From the NCBI RefSeq assembly GCF_900104845.1, contig NZ_FNSR01000001.1, forward strand, positions 2,418,001-2,482,000: a DNA stretch of 64,000 nt. The letters are read 5' to 3'. Below, piece by piece: positions 37,970-47,539 of the stretch (position 1 is its first letter; each line of letters begins with the position of its first letter). A program made the position numbers and the translations under genes. The notes under the pieces are model-generated. The model did no database searches and was not told where the DNA came from. It saw only the letters and a list, made by a program, of their open reading frames with translations. Source of the stretch: Paraburkholderia caballeronis (lineage in GTDB: Bacteria; Pseudomonadota; Gammaproteobacteria; Burkholderiales; Burkholderiaceae).

Positions 37970-39361
37970 TCAAGCCGCTTCGAGATGCTTCAGCAACGCA
38001 TCGACGCTGCCCTTCGCATCGCCAAACAGCATCCGCGTGTTCTCCTTGTAGAACAGCGGATTCTCGACGCCCGCGTAACCGGTCGCCATGCTGCGCTTCG
38101 ACACGACGACCGTGCGCGCCTTCCACACCTCCAGCACCGGCATCCCGGCGATCGGGCTCGACGCGTCTTCGAGCGCGCCCGGATTCACGATGTCGTTCGC
38201 GCCAATCACGAGCACGACGTCGGTGTTCGAGAAGTCGTCGTTGATCTCGTCCATCTCCAGCACGATGTCGTAGGGCACTTTCGCTTCCGCGAGCAGCACG
38301 TTCATATGGCCCGGCAAGCGGCCCGCGACCGGATGGATGCCGAAGCGCACCCGCACGCCCAATGCGCCGAGCCGGCGCGTGATCTCGCTGATCGTGCTCT
38401 GCGCCTGCGCGACCGCCATCCCGTAACCCGGCACGATCACGACTTCGGCCGCGTCGCGCAGCAGCGCGCCCACCTCGTCGACGCTCGTCGGCACCACCTC
38501 GCCCTCGACCGCCGCGCCGCTGCTCGCGGCCGCCGTGCCGAAACCGCCGAAGATCACCGACAGGAAACTGCGGTTCATCGCGCGGCACATGATGTAGCTG
38601 AGGATCGCGCCGCTCGACCCGACCAGCGCGCCGGTCGTGATGAGCAGGTCGTTGTCGAGCATGAAGCCGGTCGCGGCCGCTGCCCAGCCCGAGTAGCTGT
38701 TCAGCATCGACACGACGACCGGCATGTCCGCGCCGCCGATCGCCATCACCAGATGCACGCCGAGCGCCGCCGCGATCGCGCACATCGCAAGCAGCGCGAC
38801 GACCCCGTCGGGGCCGGCCGGCACGCTGACGAAACGCACGCCGAGCGCGATGCAGACGAGCAGCGCCGCGAGGTTCAGCAGATGCCGCGCGGGCAGCACG
38901 AGCGGCTTGCCGCTGACGGTGCCCTGCAGCTTCAGGAACGCGACGATCGAACCGGTGAACGTGACGGTGCCGATGAACGCGCCGATATAGATCTCGGTCT
39001 GGTGGATCGTCCGCTGCACGCCTTCGTGCGCGGCCGGCGACAGATAGTTCGTGAAGCCGATCAAGACCGCCGCGAGGCCGACGAAGCTATGCAGCACCGC
39101 GACGAGTTGCGGCATCTGCGTCATCTCCACGCGCCGCGCGAGCACCGCGCCGACGCCGCCACCGATCAGCGCGGCCGCGAGCGCGATCTGCATCCCCTCG
39201 CCCCCGGTGATCAGCAGCGTCGCGAGCACCGCGATCACCATGCCGGTCACGCCGTACAGGTTGCCGCGCCGCGCGCTCGACGGATGACTGAGGCCGCGCA
39301 GGCTCAGGATGAACAGCGTCGCCGCGCCGAGGTATGAAATATTGCCGATTCCGTTCAGCAT
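37970..39361 (-). CDS. pntB: NAD(P) transhydrogenase subunit beta
   Basis: 463 residues. Eight or nine N-terminal membrane helices start [25 protein letters not shown]. The soluble NADP(H)-binding domain III has [67 protein letters not shown] and [10 protein letters not shown]. With PntA it uses the proton gradient to drive NADH reduction of NADP+. It lies 16 bases downstream of pntA in the same operon. Confidence 0.96.
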   Translation of the reverse strand: MLNGIGNISYLGAATLFILSLRGLSHPSSARRGNLYGVTGMVIAVLATLLITGGEGMQIALAAALIGGGVGAVLARRVEMTQMPQLVAVLHSFVGLAAVLIGFTNYLSPAAHEGVQRTIHQTEIYIGAFIGTVTFTGSIVAFLKLQGTVSGKPLVLPARHLLNLAALLVCIALGVRFVSVPAGPDGVVALLAMCAIAAALGVHLVMAIGGADMPVVVSMLNSYSGWAAAATGFMLDNDLLITTGALVGSSGAILSYIMCRAMNRSFLSVIFGGFGTAAASSGAAVEGEVVPTSVDEVGALLRDAAEVVIVPGYGMAVAQAQSTISEITRRLGALGVRVRFGIHPVAGRLPGHMNVLLAEAKVPYDIVLEMDEINDDFSNTDVVLVIGANDIVNPGALEDASSPIAGMPVLEVWKARTVVVSKRSMATGYAGVENPLFYKENTRMLFGDAKGSVDALLKHLEAA

Positions 39362-39377
39362 GTCGTGGTCTCCCCGG

Positions 39378-40949
39378 TCAAGTGCGCTGGAACATCTTCA
39401 GCATCCGCTGGGTCACGAGGAACCCGCCGGCGATGTTGATCGTCGCGACCAGCAGCGCGACGCCCGCGAGCACGCTGACGAGCGTCTCGGTGCTGCCCGG
39501 CCGCAGCAGCGCGCCGATCACGATGATCCCGCTGATCGCATTGGTCACGCTCATCAGCGGCGTGTGCAGCGCGGGCGTCACGTTCCACACGACCTGGTAG
39601 CCGACGAATACCGCTAGCACGAACACCGTCAGGTGCGCGACGAACGACGGCGGCGCGACCGCGCCGAGCGCGAGCAGCCCGACCGCCGCGACCGCGAGCG
39701 CGACGAGCGAGAACGCGCCGCGCCGCCGCGCGCGCGCGGCGGCGTCCAGCGGCGACCCGGCGGCGGCGATCGCCGGGGGCTGCGCTTCGGCAGCCGGCTT
39801 CGCGGGCGTCGGCTGCGGCGCGGGCTGCGCGGGCGGCCAGCACAGCGCGCCGCGCTGCACGACGGTCGTGCCGCGCTGCACGACGTCGTCCATGTCGAGC
39901 TTCAGTTCGCCGTCCTTCGCGGGCGTCAGGTCGGTCAGCAGATGGCGCACGTTCGTCGCGTAGAGCTGACTCGACTGCGTCGCCATCCGGCTCGGCAGAT
40001 CCGTGTAGCCGACCACCGTCACGCCGCCCACGTTGACCACCTCGTTCGCGCGCGTCAGTTCGCAGTTGCCGCCCTGCTCGGCGGCCATGTCGACGATCAC
40101 GCTGCCCGCGCGCATCAACGCGGCGGTCTGCGCGGTGATCAGGCGCGGCGCGGGTTTGCCCGGAATCAGCGCGGTCGTGATGATGATGTCCACGTCCCTT
40201 GCCTGCGCCTCGAACAGCGCCATCTCGGCCTCGATGAACTTCGCGCTCATCTGCTTCGCGTAACCGCCCGCGCCGCCGCCCTCCTCGTCGGCGTCGACCT
40301 GCAGGAATTCCGCGCCCATGCTCTCGACCTGCTGCGCCACTTCGGGCCGCGTGTCGAACGCGCGCACGATCGCGCCGAGCCCGCGCGCCGCGCCGATCGC
40401 CGCGAGCCCGGCAACGCCCGCGCCGATCACCAGCACCTTCGCGGGCGGCATCTTGCCGGCCGCGGTGATCTGACCGGTGAACAGGCGGCCGAAGTGCTGC
40501 GCGGCCTCGATCACCGCGCGATAACCGGCCATGTTCGCCATCGAACTCAACGCATCGAGCTTCTGCGCCCGCGAGATGCGCGGCACGCAGTCCATCGCGA
40601 GCGCCGTCGCGTTGCGCGCGGCGAACGCTTCGAGCAGCGCGGGATTCTGCGCGGGCCACACGAAGCCGATCAGCGTCGCGCCGGGTTTCAGCCGTTGTGC
40701 TTCTTCGAGCGACGGCGGACGCACCTTGATTACGACGTCGGCGTTCGACCACAGCGCGTGCGTGTCGCTGACGACCGTCGCGCCGGCCGCGCGATACGCG
40801 TTGTCGTCGAATGACGCGAGCGCGCCCGCGCCGGTTTCGATCTCGACCGCGTAGCCGAGCTTGAGCAACTGCGCGACGGTGTCCGGCGTCGCGGCGACCC
40901 GCCGCTCGCCGGGATGGGTCTCGCGCGGAACGGCAATCGTCATCGCCAT
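39378..40949 (-). CDS. pntA: NAD(P) transhydrogenase subunit alpha (fused domains I and II)
   Basis: 523 residues; ATG 40949 is chosen because GGAGGT precedes it. Domain I (NAD-binding) shows [62 protein letters not shown] and [18 protein letters not shown]. An Ala/Pro-rich linker (~395-425) leads to four membrane helices of domain II ([20 protein letters not shown]). In many alphaproteobacteria these are split as PntAA and PntAB; here they are one chain as in E. coli. Six hairpin repeats lie just upstream of the gene. Confidence 0.95.
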   Translation of the reverse strand: MAMTIAVPRETHPGERRVAATPDTVAQLLKLGYAVEIETGAGALASFDDNAYRAAGATVVSDTHALWSNADVVIKVRPPSLEEAQRLKPGATLIGFVWPAQNPALLEAFAARNATALAMDCVPRISRAQKLDALSSMANMAGYRAVIEAAQHFGRLFTGQITAAGKMPPAKVLVIGAGVAGLAAIGAARGLGAIVRAFDTRPEVAQQVESMGAEFLQVDADEEGGGAGGYAKQMSAKFIEAEMALFEAQARDVDIIITTALIPGKPAPRLITAQTAALMRAGSVIVDMAAEQGGNCELTRANEVVNVGGVTVVGYTDLPSRMATQSSQLYATNVRHLLTDLTPAKDGELKLDMDDVVQRGTTVVQRGALCWPPAQPAPQPTPAKPAAEAQPPAIAAAGSPLDAAARARRRGAFSLVALAVAAVGLLALGAVAPPSFVAHLTVFVLAVFVGYQVVWNVTPALHTPLMSVTNAISGIIVIGALLRPGSTETLVSVLAGVALLVATINIAGGFLVTQRMLKMFQRT

Positions 40950-41061
40950 CCCGCACCTCCGCGCACATGGGCGGCGCGTGCATTCACGCACGCGCCGGAC
41001 GGCCTGCCGGTCCCGCCGGCGTGCCTCTGGCATATCCACGACTTCATCGTTTGTCTCCTGT

Positions 41062-41352
41062 CGATCGGAGTTAGCGCTTTAGCGCTTGCTCTGGTCCCAT
41101 GCAAAGCTGTCGACCAGAGTTAGCGCTTTAGCGCTTACTCTGGTCCCATGCAAAGCTGTCGATCGGAGTTAGCGCTTTAGCGCTTATTCCGATCCCATGC
41201 AAAGCTGTCGACCAGAGTTAGCGCTTTAGCGCTTACTCCGGTCCCATGCAGAGCTGTCGATCGGAGTCAGCGCTTCAGCGCTTATTCCGATCCCATGCAA
41301 AGCTGTCGATCGGAGTTAGCGCTTCAACGCTTACTCCGATCCCATGCAAGAT
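41062..41352. repeat. Six tandem 49-bp hairpin repeats
   Basis: Units start at 41062, 41111, 41160, 41209, 41258 and 41307, exactly 49 bp apart. Each has a left arm, the core TTAGCGCTTTAGCGCTTA, a right arm and CCCATGCAAAGCTGT. Arms pair within a unit. Units 3, 5 and 6 have GATCGGAGT pairing with the CCGATC type. Unit 2 pairs GACCAGAGT with ACTCTGGTC, so both sides changed together; units 1 and 4 are mixed. The array lies between the end of the oxalate operon and pntA. Related copies occur at 43515. Confidence 0.92.
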
Positions 41353-41451
41353 GGTTGCCGCCGATGTTGAAATGGTGCGAGCCGCCGCTGGCGTCAGCGC
41401 GCGAGCACCGCGTTTTCGCGGCGGTCCGCGCGACGCGCTCGACGAGAACCG

Positions 41452-41700
41452 CTAGGCGTGCAGGTTGCCCGAGCGCAGGAACGCGAGCGCGACGCGACGC
41501 GCGCCGGCGATCGCCGCCTCCTCGCTTTCGAAGACCGTCTCGTCGACGACCTGCTGGGTCGGAAAAATGGCGCGGTGCGCATCGCATGCGTCTTCGTCCG
41601 GCACTTCATGGATCGTGGCGAACGCCGCCCAGCCGCCGTGATCGATGATCTGCCGCGCGGACAGTTCGACCTGGTAGTGTCCGAGCACTTCGGTATACAT
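41452..41700 (-). CDS. Small conserved protein of the oxalate operon (function unknown)
   Basis: 82 residues with an excellent AAGGAG site before the ATG. No signal peptide or membrane helix. The sequence is acidic and soluble-looking (HYQVELSARQIIDHGGWAAFATIHEVPDEDACDAHRAIFPTQQVVDETVFESEEAAIAGARRVALAFLRSG). It is the last gene of the oxc-frc-PAS run, 19 bases after the PAS gene. I do not recognise a characterised family. Confidence 0.75.
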   Translation of the reverse strand: MYTEVLGHYQVELSARQIIDHGGWAAFATIHEVPDEDACDAHRAIFPTQQVVDETVFESEEAAIAGARRVALAFLRSGNLHA

Positions 41701-41719
41701 CGCGATCTCCTTGCAGGAA

Positions 41720-42145
41720 TCAGGACTGCGCTTCGAGTTCGGCGACGCGCTTGCGCAGCGCGCGCTCCTCCTGGAAGCGGGCGGTTTCGTCGCGGATCAC
41801 CGCGACGATGCCGGTCACGCGACCGTCCGGCGCGGTGAGCAGCGCGACCGTGAATGCGATCGACAGCGAACGGCCGTCCTTGTGCACGGCGGGCACCCGC
41901 AGCACGTCGTTGCCGTAGCGGGTCTGGCCGGTGTCCATCGTCTTGTGATAACCGTCCCAGTGACGGCCGCGCAGGCGCTCCGGGATGATCAGGTCCAGCG
42001 TGTCGCCGAGCGCCTCGTCGCGCGTGAAGCCGAACATCCGCTCGGCCGCCGGGTTCCACAGCGTGATGTGGCCGGTCGCGTCCGAGATCACGATCGCGTC
42101 GCCGATCGCGTTCACGAGTTGCTCGTGATCGATGGCTGTCTGCAT
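41720..42145 (-). CDS. Single-domain PAS protein
   Basis: 141 residues forming one PAS domain (~5-120): LVNAIGDAIVISDATGHITLWNPAAERMFGFTRDEALGDTLDLIIPERLRGRHWDGYHKTMDTG, then VPAVHKDGRSLSIAFTVALL and GIVAVIRDET. A short C-terminal coiled coil follows (ARFQEERALRKRVAELEAQ). No output domain is attached. It probably senses a small molecule, redox state or heme/flavin and acts through a partner. Position within the oxalate operon suggests a role tied to oxalate or formate metabolism. Confidence 0.85.
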   Translation of the reverse strand: MQTAIDHEQLVNAIGDAIVISDATGHITLWNPAAERMFGFTRDEALGDTLDLIIPERLRGRHWDGYHKTMDTGQTRYGNDVLRVPAVHKDGRSLSIAFTVALLTAPDGRVTGIVAVIRDETARFQEERALRKRVAELEAQS

Positions 42146-42227
42146 GGCGTCTGTCTCCGGGGGTTTATGTCGTTTTCAGGTATCGGCGCGGCGCGCGCCA
42201 TGCAGCGCGCCGCGCCCTTTGCGACGA

Positions 42228-43496
42228 TCAGACCGCGCGGATTTCGCGCAGCTCCGCGATCTGCTGCGGCGTGTAGCCGAGGCCGGCCAGCACCTCGTCG
42301 GTGTGCTCGCCGAGCAGCGGCGACGCGCTCACTTCCGGCTTCAGGTCCGAGAACTTGATCGGGCTGCCGATGGTGTAGTAGCTGCCGCGCACCTTGTGCG
42401 GCACTTCGACGATGGAACCGCTCTTGCGCAGCGACTCGTCATGCAGCAGTTCCTTCATCGACAGCACCGGCGCGCACGGAATGTCGTACTTGCGGAAGAT
42501 GTCGACCGCTTCGAACTTGGTCTTGTCCTTGATGAAGTCCTCGATCGTGGCGAAGATCTCGTCGATGTGCGGCTGACGCGCCTTCGCGGTCGTGTAGGCC
42601 GGATCGGTCTTCCACTCCGGCCTGCCGAGCGCGTCGCAGATCGGGTCCCACGCGTGCCCCTGGACCGTGAAGTAGATGTACGCGTTCGGATCGGTTTCCC
42701 AGCCCTTGCACTTCAGGATCCAGCCCGGCTGGCCGCCGCCGCCGGCGTTGCCGCCGCGCGGCACCACCTTGTCTTCGAAGTACTGCATCTCGTGCGGGTA
42801 CTGCGGGTACTCTTCGAGATACCCGACGCGATCGAGGCGCAGCTGGTCGCGCATCTTCACGCGGCACAGGTTGAGCACGGCGTCCTGCATCGACACGGCG
42901 ACCTTCTGCCCCTTGCCGGTTTTCAGGCGGCCGACGTACGCGGTGAGGATGCCGATCGCGAGGTGCATGCCGGTATTCGAGTCGCCGAGCGCGGCGGCCG
43001 AAATCGTCGGGCCGGAATTCTCGCCTTTCCACCAGCCGGTGGTCGACGCCGCGCCGCCCGCGCATTGCGCGACGTTCTCGTAGACCTTGAGGTCCTCGAA
43101 ATGGTGGCCTTCGGAGAAACCCTTCACCGATGCGAGGATCATGCCCGGGTTGAGTTCCTGGATGCGCGCCCACGTGAAGCCCATGCGGTCGAGCGCGCCG
43201 GGACCGAAGTTCTCGACCATCACGTCCGATTCGCGGATCAGCTTCTCCAGCACTTCCTTGCCTTGCTGCGTCTTCGTGTCGAGCGTCAGCGAACGCTTGT
43301 TGCTGTTGAGCATGGTGAAGTACAGCGCGTCGGCGTCGGGGATGTCGCGCAACTGGCTGCGCGTCACGTCGCCTGCGCCGGGACGCTCGACCTTGATCAC
43401 GTCCGCGCCGAACCAGGCGAGCAGTTGCGTGCAGGCGGGACCGGCTTGCACATGCGTGAAGTCGATGATCTTGATGCCTTCGAGGGGTTTGCTCAT
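42228..43496 (-). CDS. frc: Formyl-CoA:oxalate CoA-transferase
   Basis: 422 residues, class III CoA-transferase. N-terminus [83 protein letters not shown], which contains the catalytic Asp; and the flexible Gly-rich loop [12 protein letters not shown], diagnostic of Frc rather than other family III enzymes. It transfers CoA from formyl-CoA to oxalate. It lies downstream of oxc in the same operon, separated by 138 bases holding two hairpin repeats. Confidence 0.94.
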   Translation of the reverse strand: MSKPLEGIKIIDFTHVQAGPACTQLLAWFGADVIKVERPGAGDVTRSQLRDIPDADALYFTMLNSNKRSLTLDTKTQQGKEVLEKLIRESDVMVENFGPGALDRMGFTWARIQELNPGMILASVKGFSEGHHFEDLKVYENVAQCAGGAASTTGWWKGENSGPTISAAALGDSNTGMHLAIGILTAYVGRLKTGKGQKVAVSMQDAVLNLCRVKMRDQLRLDRVGYLEEYPQYPHEMQYFEDKVVPRGGNAGGGGQPGWILKCKGWETDPNAYIYFTVQGHAWDPICDALGRPEWKTDPAYTTAKARQPHIDEIFATIEDFIKDKTKFEAVDIFRKYDIPCAPVLSMKELLHDESLRKSGSIVEVPHKVRGSYYTIGSPIKFSDLKPEVSASPLLGEHTDEVLAGLGYTPQQIAELREIRAV

Positions 43497-43514
43497 TGCC
43501 TATCTCCTGTGTGT

Positions 43515-43600
43515 CGATCGGAGTTAGCGCTTCAGCGCTTACTCCGATCCCATAATTGGTTTCCGGGTTAGCGCTTCAGCGCTTACTCCGATCCCATTCA
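43515..43600. repeat. Two further copies of the TTAGCGCTT hairpin repeat between oxc and frc
   Basis: The first copy (43515-43552) has perfect arms GATCGGAGT / ACTCCGATC around TTAGCGCTTCAGCGCTT, as in the array at 41062-41352. The second (43558-43600) keeps the core and right arm but its left arm has degenerated to TTTCCGGGT. The pair sits in the oxc-frc intergenic gap, so the transcript could fold there. Confidence 0.88.
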
Positions 43601-43634
43601 AGACGGTTGATGTTCTCGATCGGGTCGGTCGGGT

Positions 43635-45386
43635 TTATTTCTTCATCGCCGCGCTTTGCGGATTCAGGTTCGTCAGACGGCCGCTTTCGGTGCCGGCTGC
43701 TTCGTCGATCGCGGCGTTGATCAGCGTGGGCTTGCCCGATGCGATCGCCTCCTTCAGCGCCTTCGTCAGTTCCTCCGGCGTCGTCGCGTGATAACCGACG
43801 CCGCCGAACGCCTCGATCATCCTGTCGTAGCGCGCGTTCTTCACGAACACGGTCGGCGCGACGTCCGCGCCGCCGGTCGGGTTCACATCGGTGCCGCGAT
43901 AGACGCCGTTGTTGTTGAACACGATCGTGCAGACCGGCAGGTTGTAGCGGCAGATCGTTTCCAGCTCCATGCCGCTGAAGCCGAACGCGCTGTCACCTTC
44001 GATCGCGACGACCTGCTTGCCGCTCGTCACCGCCGCGCCGACCGAGAAACCCATGCCGATGCCCATGATTCCCCACGTGCCGGAGTCGAAACGCTTGCGC
44101 GGCAGGTACATGTCGATCACCGCGCGCGCATAGTCGAGCGTGTTCGCGCCTTCGTTCACGACGTTGATGTCCGGATGCTCTTTCAGCACGTCGCGGATCG
44201 CGCGCAGCGCGCTATGGAAGTTCATCGGCGACGGGTTCTTCGCGAGCGTCGCGGCCATCTTTTCGAGGTTCCTGTTCTTGCGCTCCGCGATCGCGCCGAG
44301 CCATTCCGACGACGGCTTCGGGAAACTCGCGTCGATGCCGTCGAGCAGCGAGCCGACGCACGAGCCGATGTCGCCGATCACCGGCGCGGCGATCGCGACG
44401 TTGCTGTCGATCTCGGTCGGCGCGATGTCGATCTGCACGAACTGCTTCGGCCCGTTCGCCGCGCCCCACGTCTTGCCCTTGCCGTGCGACAGCAGCCAGT
44501 TCAGGCGCGCGCCGATCAGCACGACGACGTCCGCCTCCGCGAGCACGAACGAGCGCGCGGCCGACGCGGACTGCTCGTGCGTGTCGGGCAGCAGGCCCTT
44601 CGCCATCGACATCGGCAGATACGGAATGCCGGTGCGCTCGACCAGCTCGCGGATCTCGCGGTCGGCCTGCGCATAGGCAGCGCCCTTGCCGAGCAGGATC
44701 AGCGGACGCTTCGCGCCCTTCAGCACGTCGAGCGCGCGCTTCACCGCGTCGGGCGCGGGAATCTGGCGCGGCGCGGCGTCGATCACCTTCACGAGCGACT
44801 GCTGGCCTTTCACCGCGTCGATCGTCTGCGCGAGCAGCTTCGCGGGCAGGTCCAGATACACGCCGCCCGGACGGCCGGACACCGCCGCACGGATCGCACG
44901 CGCGATGCCGATGCCGATGTCCTCCGCGTGCAGCACGCGATACGCGGCCTTCGCATACGGCCTGGCGGCGTTCAGCTGATCCATCTCTTCGTAGTCGCCC
45001 TGCTGCAGGTCGACGATCTCGCGCTCGCTGGAGCCGCTGATGAGGATCATCGGGAAACAGTTGGTCGTCGCGTTCGCGAGCGCGGTCAAGCCGTTCAGGA
45101 AACCCGGCGCGGATACAGTGAGACAGATGCCGGGTTTCTTCGTCATGTACCCGGCAATGGCCGCGGCGTTGCCGGCGTTCTGCTCGTGCCGGAAGCCGAT
45201 GAAGCGCAGGCCTTCCGCCTGCGCGAGGCGGGCGAGATCGGTGATGGGGATACCGACCAGACCGTAGATCGTGTCGATATCGTTCAGTTTCAGCGCGTCG
45301 ATGACCAGGTGAAAGCCGTCGGTCGTCGGCTGTGCTTCGGGCGCAGGGCTGAGCTGCGGTTCGATGATCCCAACTACTTCTGCCAT
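43635..45386 (-). CDS. oxc: Oxalyl-CoA decarboxylase
   Basis: 583 residues from ATG 45386 (GAGGAGA upstream). Thiamine-diphosphate enzyme fold: N-terminal PYR domain ([68 protein letters not shown]; Glu in RHEQNAG), a central domain with an ADP-binding look, and a C-terminal PP domain with [25 protein letters not shown] (GDx-NN motif). It decarboxylates oxalyl-CoA to formyl-CoA and CO2, and Frc then recycles the CoA. First gene of the operon. Confidence 0.95.
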   Translation of the reverse strand: MAEVVGIIEPQLSPAPEAQPTTDGFHLVIDALKLNDIDTIYGLVGIPITDLARLAQAEGLRFIGFRHEQNAGNAAAIAGYMTKKPGICLTVSAPGFLNGLTALANATTNCFPMILISGSSEREIVDLQQGDYEEMDQLNAARPYAKAAYRVLHAEDIGIGIARAIRAAVSGRPGGVYLDLPAKLLAQTIDAVKGQQSLVKVIDAAPRQIPAPDAVKRALDVLKGAKRPLILLGKGAAYAQADREIRELVERTGIPYLPMSMAKGLLPDTHEQSASAARSFVLAEADVVVLIGARLNWLLSHGKGKTWGAANGPKQFVQIDIAPTEIDSNVAIAAPVIGDIGSCVGSLLDGIDASFPKPSSEWLGAIAERKNRNLEKMAATLAKNPSPMNFHSALRAIRDVLKEHPDINVVNEGANTLDYARAVIDMYLPRKRFDSGTWGIMGIGMGFSVGAAVTSGKQVVAIEGDSAFGFSGMELETICRYNLPVCTIVFNNNGVYRGTDVNPTGGADVAPTVFVKNARYDRMIEAFGGVGYHATTPEELTKALKEAIASGKPTLINAAIDEAAGTESGRLTNLNPQSAAMKK

Positions 45387-45424
45387 GACGTCTCCTCTTT
45401 GGCGGGGCGTTTGTGAGTCGTGAT

Positions 45425-45454
45425 ATACAATATTCCACACACAATATTAGTCAA
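45425..45454 (-). promoter_or_regulatory. oxc operon promoter with repeated AATATTGT operator candidate
   Basis: On the minus strand TTGACT (45449-45454), a 16-bp spacer and TATTGT (45427-45432) form a good sigma-70 promoter. AATATTGT occurs twice, within and just before the spacer. The 9-mer ATATTGTAT (45425-45433) recurs upstream of the divergently controlled gntR gene (46553-46561), suggesting a shared GntR binding site. Confidence 0.6.
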
Positions 45455-45770
45455 GACGTTTTTTTACGGAGGACTCAGTTGTTGCGCTGCGATGTGGCCG
45501 GGGCCTTTACCGCGCAACACGGGTCGCTCGCGCTTGCTGCGATACACCCGTCACGACGGGCTTCGAACCACTGAAACACGTCGCGAAACGCAGCACCTTC
45601 TTCGCCTTGAGGCAGTCTCCGAAACGACGCGTCGTGCCGATGAAAAGCGCGACGTCGCCCCTGGCGGCCGCGCGGGCGGCGCCATTCGTTCCGGTGGCTG
45701 CTTCGTTACCTTTATCGGCTTGCCGCTCGTGCGCCGCGTCGAAAGTCCGCTGACGCGTCGCGCCGTCCAG
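45455..45770. other. 316-bp non-coding stretch between oxc promoter and gntR stop
   Basis: No gene, terminator or repeat was recognised. ORFs crossing it have no start signal or family motif. It includes the far upstream region of the oxc promoter and the 3' side of gntR, both on the minus strand. Confidence 0.5.
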
Positions 45771-46490
45771 TCAATCCAGAAAATCGCAATTCGCTTCGAC
45801 GAACAGCGCGAGGTCGATCGAGTGCTGCCGCACGAGACGCTCGACGAGTTCGGTGTCGCGCTGCTCCAGCGCGTCGATGATCCGCATGTGATCGACGATC
45901 GAGCGCGCCGCGCGATCGCTCTGCGCGATCGTCATCCGGCGGATCGCGCGCACGTGCATGAAGATGTTCTTGATCGTGTCGATGATGATCGGCGACTTCG
46001 ACAGTTCGACCAGCGCCTGATGAAACGTGATGTTCGCGGCGGAATACTCTTCGATGTGGTCGGCGGGCGTCGCGTCGCCGAAGTGCGCGAACATGCGCCG
46101 GAGTCTCGCGATGTCGTCGTCGGACGCGCGCTGCGTCGCGAGCCGCGCGGCGATGCTTTCGAGCGCGGCCCACATGTAGATCATCTCGACGATCTCCTTC
46201 CTCGTCTTACGCAGGATGTAGACGCCGCGCCGCGGCACCGTGCGCAGGAAACCTTCCTGTTCGAGCAGCGTCATCGCCTCGCGGATCGGCGTGCGGCTCA
46301 CGCCGAGCGCCTCGGTCAGTTCCTTCTCGTCGAGGCGGATCTCGTCGCGCGACCGGTAGATGTCGGTCTGCGCGATCGCCTGCTTCAGCTTCGCATACGC
46401 CTGGTCGCGCAGCGACACCGACGCGTTGATCGGTTCGAGCGCCAGCGTCAGCGGCGCGCTCACCGCACTGTCTTGTATATCGGCGGACAT
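45771..46490 (-). CDS. GntR/FCD-family regulator, probable oxalate operon regulator
   Basis: 239 residues from ATG 46490 (GGGAG upstream); an in-frame TTG 18 bases earlier is less likely. Winged helix LKQAIAQTDIYRSRDEIRLDEKELTEALGVSRTPIREAMTLLEQEGFLRTVPRRGVYILR (~30-95). The all-helical FCD effector domain has the metal-binding His pattern (SAANITFHQALVELSKSP, MHVRAIRR, VDHMRIIDALEQRD). FCD regulators respond to organic acids. It lies just upstream of oxc in the same orientation and shares a promoter motif with it. Confidence 0.9.
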   Translation of the reverse strand: MSADIQDSAVSAPLTLALEPINASVSLRDQAYAKLKQAIAQTDIYRSRDEIRLDEKELTEALGVSRTPIREAMTLLEQEGFLRTVPRRGVYILRKTRKEIVEMIYMWAALESIAARLATQRASDDDIARLRRMFAHFGDATPADHIEEYSAANITFHQALVELSKSPIIIDTIKNIFMHVRAIRRMTIAQSDRAARSIVDHMRIIDALEQRDTELVERLVRQHSIDLALFVEANCDFLD

Positions 46491-46552
46491 CGGTCGTTCG
46501 TCTCCCAACGTTCTGATTGGCCCGGCTCTTCAACAAGAATTAAATATTTTCA

Positions 46553-46561
46553 ATACAATAT
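46553..46561 (-). promoter_or_regulatory. Motif shared by gntR and oxc upstream regions
   Basis: ATATTGTAT on the minus strand, about 60 bases upstream of the gntR start, in an AT-rich stretch (46535-46565). The same 9-mer overlaps the oxc -10 region at 45425-45433. This is consistent with autoregulation plus control of oxc. Confidence 0.5.
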
Positions 46562-46744
46562 ATCAGTGACGCGCAAATACCTATGCGGGGTTTACACCGA
46601 GCGCCCCGCTTCCGCCGCATCGAAGAAAAGCCGGGCGGGCAATCCATTCACGATTGCCTATGCTGATTCGAAAAAACTTTAACTATCGCTTATCCGAGCG
46701 GACTCCTACTCTTGGTTCCATTCAACCGAACCGAGGAGCCGATC

Positions 46745-47128
46745 ATGAGCCACGCCCACGCCGACCGTCTCGCCAACGAAACGGACCGCCATCTGCATAC
46801 GCAACTGTGCGCATACAACAGCGCGTTCGCCGAACTCGGCCTGCGCTTTCGCTGGGACGCGCAGACGGTCCACGCGCTCGCGCCGATCGACGGCGACGAA
46901 GCGCGCCTCGCGACGTACATCGAGACGCATCATCCGCATCTGCTGAAGGCGTATAGCTGCGACTTCCTGTGCAAGGCGATTCTGGAACGCAAGAACGCGC
47001 AGGCGCCGGGCGCGCTGATCGTCGATCGCGGTTTCGCGCCGGCCGATCGGCGCGCGCAGCCGGACACGCCGGCCGGCATGCTGCGCGAATGGAACGAAGC
47101 GGGATTGCCCGCGCTTGCGGGCGCGTGA
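46745..47128 (+). CDS. Conserved small protein, function unknown
   Basis: 127 residues; ATG 46745 follows GGAG. Soluble, His-rich at the start (MSHAHADRLANETDRHLHTQLCAYNSAFAELGLRFRWDAQTVHALAPIDGDEARLATYIETHHPHLLKAYSCDFLCKAILERK). Coding character is convincing and the start is well supported. I do not recognise a characterised family. It is divergent from gntR, so it may share that AT-rich promoter region. Confidence 0.75.
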   Translation: MSHAHADRLANETDRHLHTQLCAYNSAFAELGLRFRWDAQTVHALAPIDGDEARLATYIETHHPHLLKAYSCDFLCKAILERKNAQAPGALIVDRGFAPADRRAQPDTPAGMLREWNEAGLPALAGA

Positions 47129-47157
47129 ACGCGCGAGACGTTAGCGCGGCGCGTGGG

Positions 47158-47191
47158 CGATGCGGCGGCCGGCGAAGCCGGCGCCGCATCG
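47158..47191. terminator. Strong hairpin between two convergent genes (possible terminator)
   Basis: CGATGCGGC-g-GCCGGC-GAA-GCCGGC-GCCGCATCG forms a 15-bp stem with one bulged base, 30 bases after the stop at 47128. No T-run follows, so it is only a possible terminator. It lies between convergent reading frames, and GTTAGCG flanks it on both sides. Confidence 0.45.
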
Positions 47192-47249
47192 TTAGCGTCA
47201 TGCGCGCATCAGCGTCAGGAAGGAAGCCGCGGTGCGCGGCGAAGACGCG

Positions 47250-47468
47250 TTACGTCTTCAATAGCGGACACGTCGATCCGGCGACGCTGTTGAGCGCCTC
47301 GTCGTCTGGAGCCGTCGCGGCGACCTTGCAGTAATCCCAGGGTTTCTTCGACTCGGCTGGCGTCTTCTTCTGCATCAGATACCTGTCGTGCACCATCAGG
47401 CCGTCTTCGCGCACGTCACCCTTCGCGTACAGGTCGTCGATCTTCGTGGACTTCCGCGTCGCCATCAA
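47250..47468 (-). pseudogene. Truncated C-terminus of a branched-chain/urea-type ABC solute-binding protein
   Basis: About 70 codons matching only the last part of Leu/Ile/Val- or urea-type periplasmic binding proteins: IDDLYAKGDVREDGLMVHDRYLMQKKTPAESKKPWDYCKVAATAPDDEAL, then CPLLKT. The family is normally about 400 residues with a signal peptide, all of which is missing. Upstream sequence is non-coding or belongs to the acyl-CoA ligase. No partner permease or ATPase genes are present, so this is a gene remnant. Confidence 0.75.
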
Positions 47469-47539
47469 ACTCGGGCTGCAACACGGCCGCGACCCGGCGG
47501 ATCGCGTCGGTCACGCAGAAGAATTCGCTTGCGGCCTCG

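Noticed and set aside
41062..41352. CRISPR array
   Set aside because: Units are direct 49-bp repeats without unique spacers, each an internal palindrome, and no cas genes are present.
41246..41648. Short ORFs translating the hairpin repeats (CRSELALQRLLRSH type)
   Set aside because: They are translations of the 49-bp repeat units; the period is not a multiple of three and no ribosome-binding sites precede them.
43656..45416. 586-codon plus-strand ORF opposite oxc
   Set aside because: Antisense of an unmistakable oxalyl-CoA decarboxylase gene.
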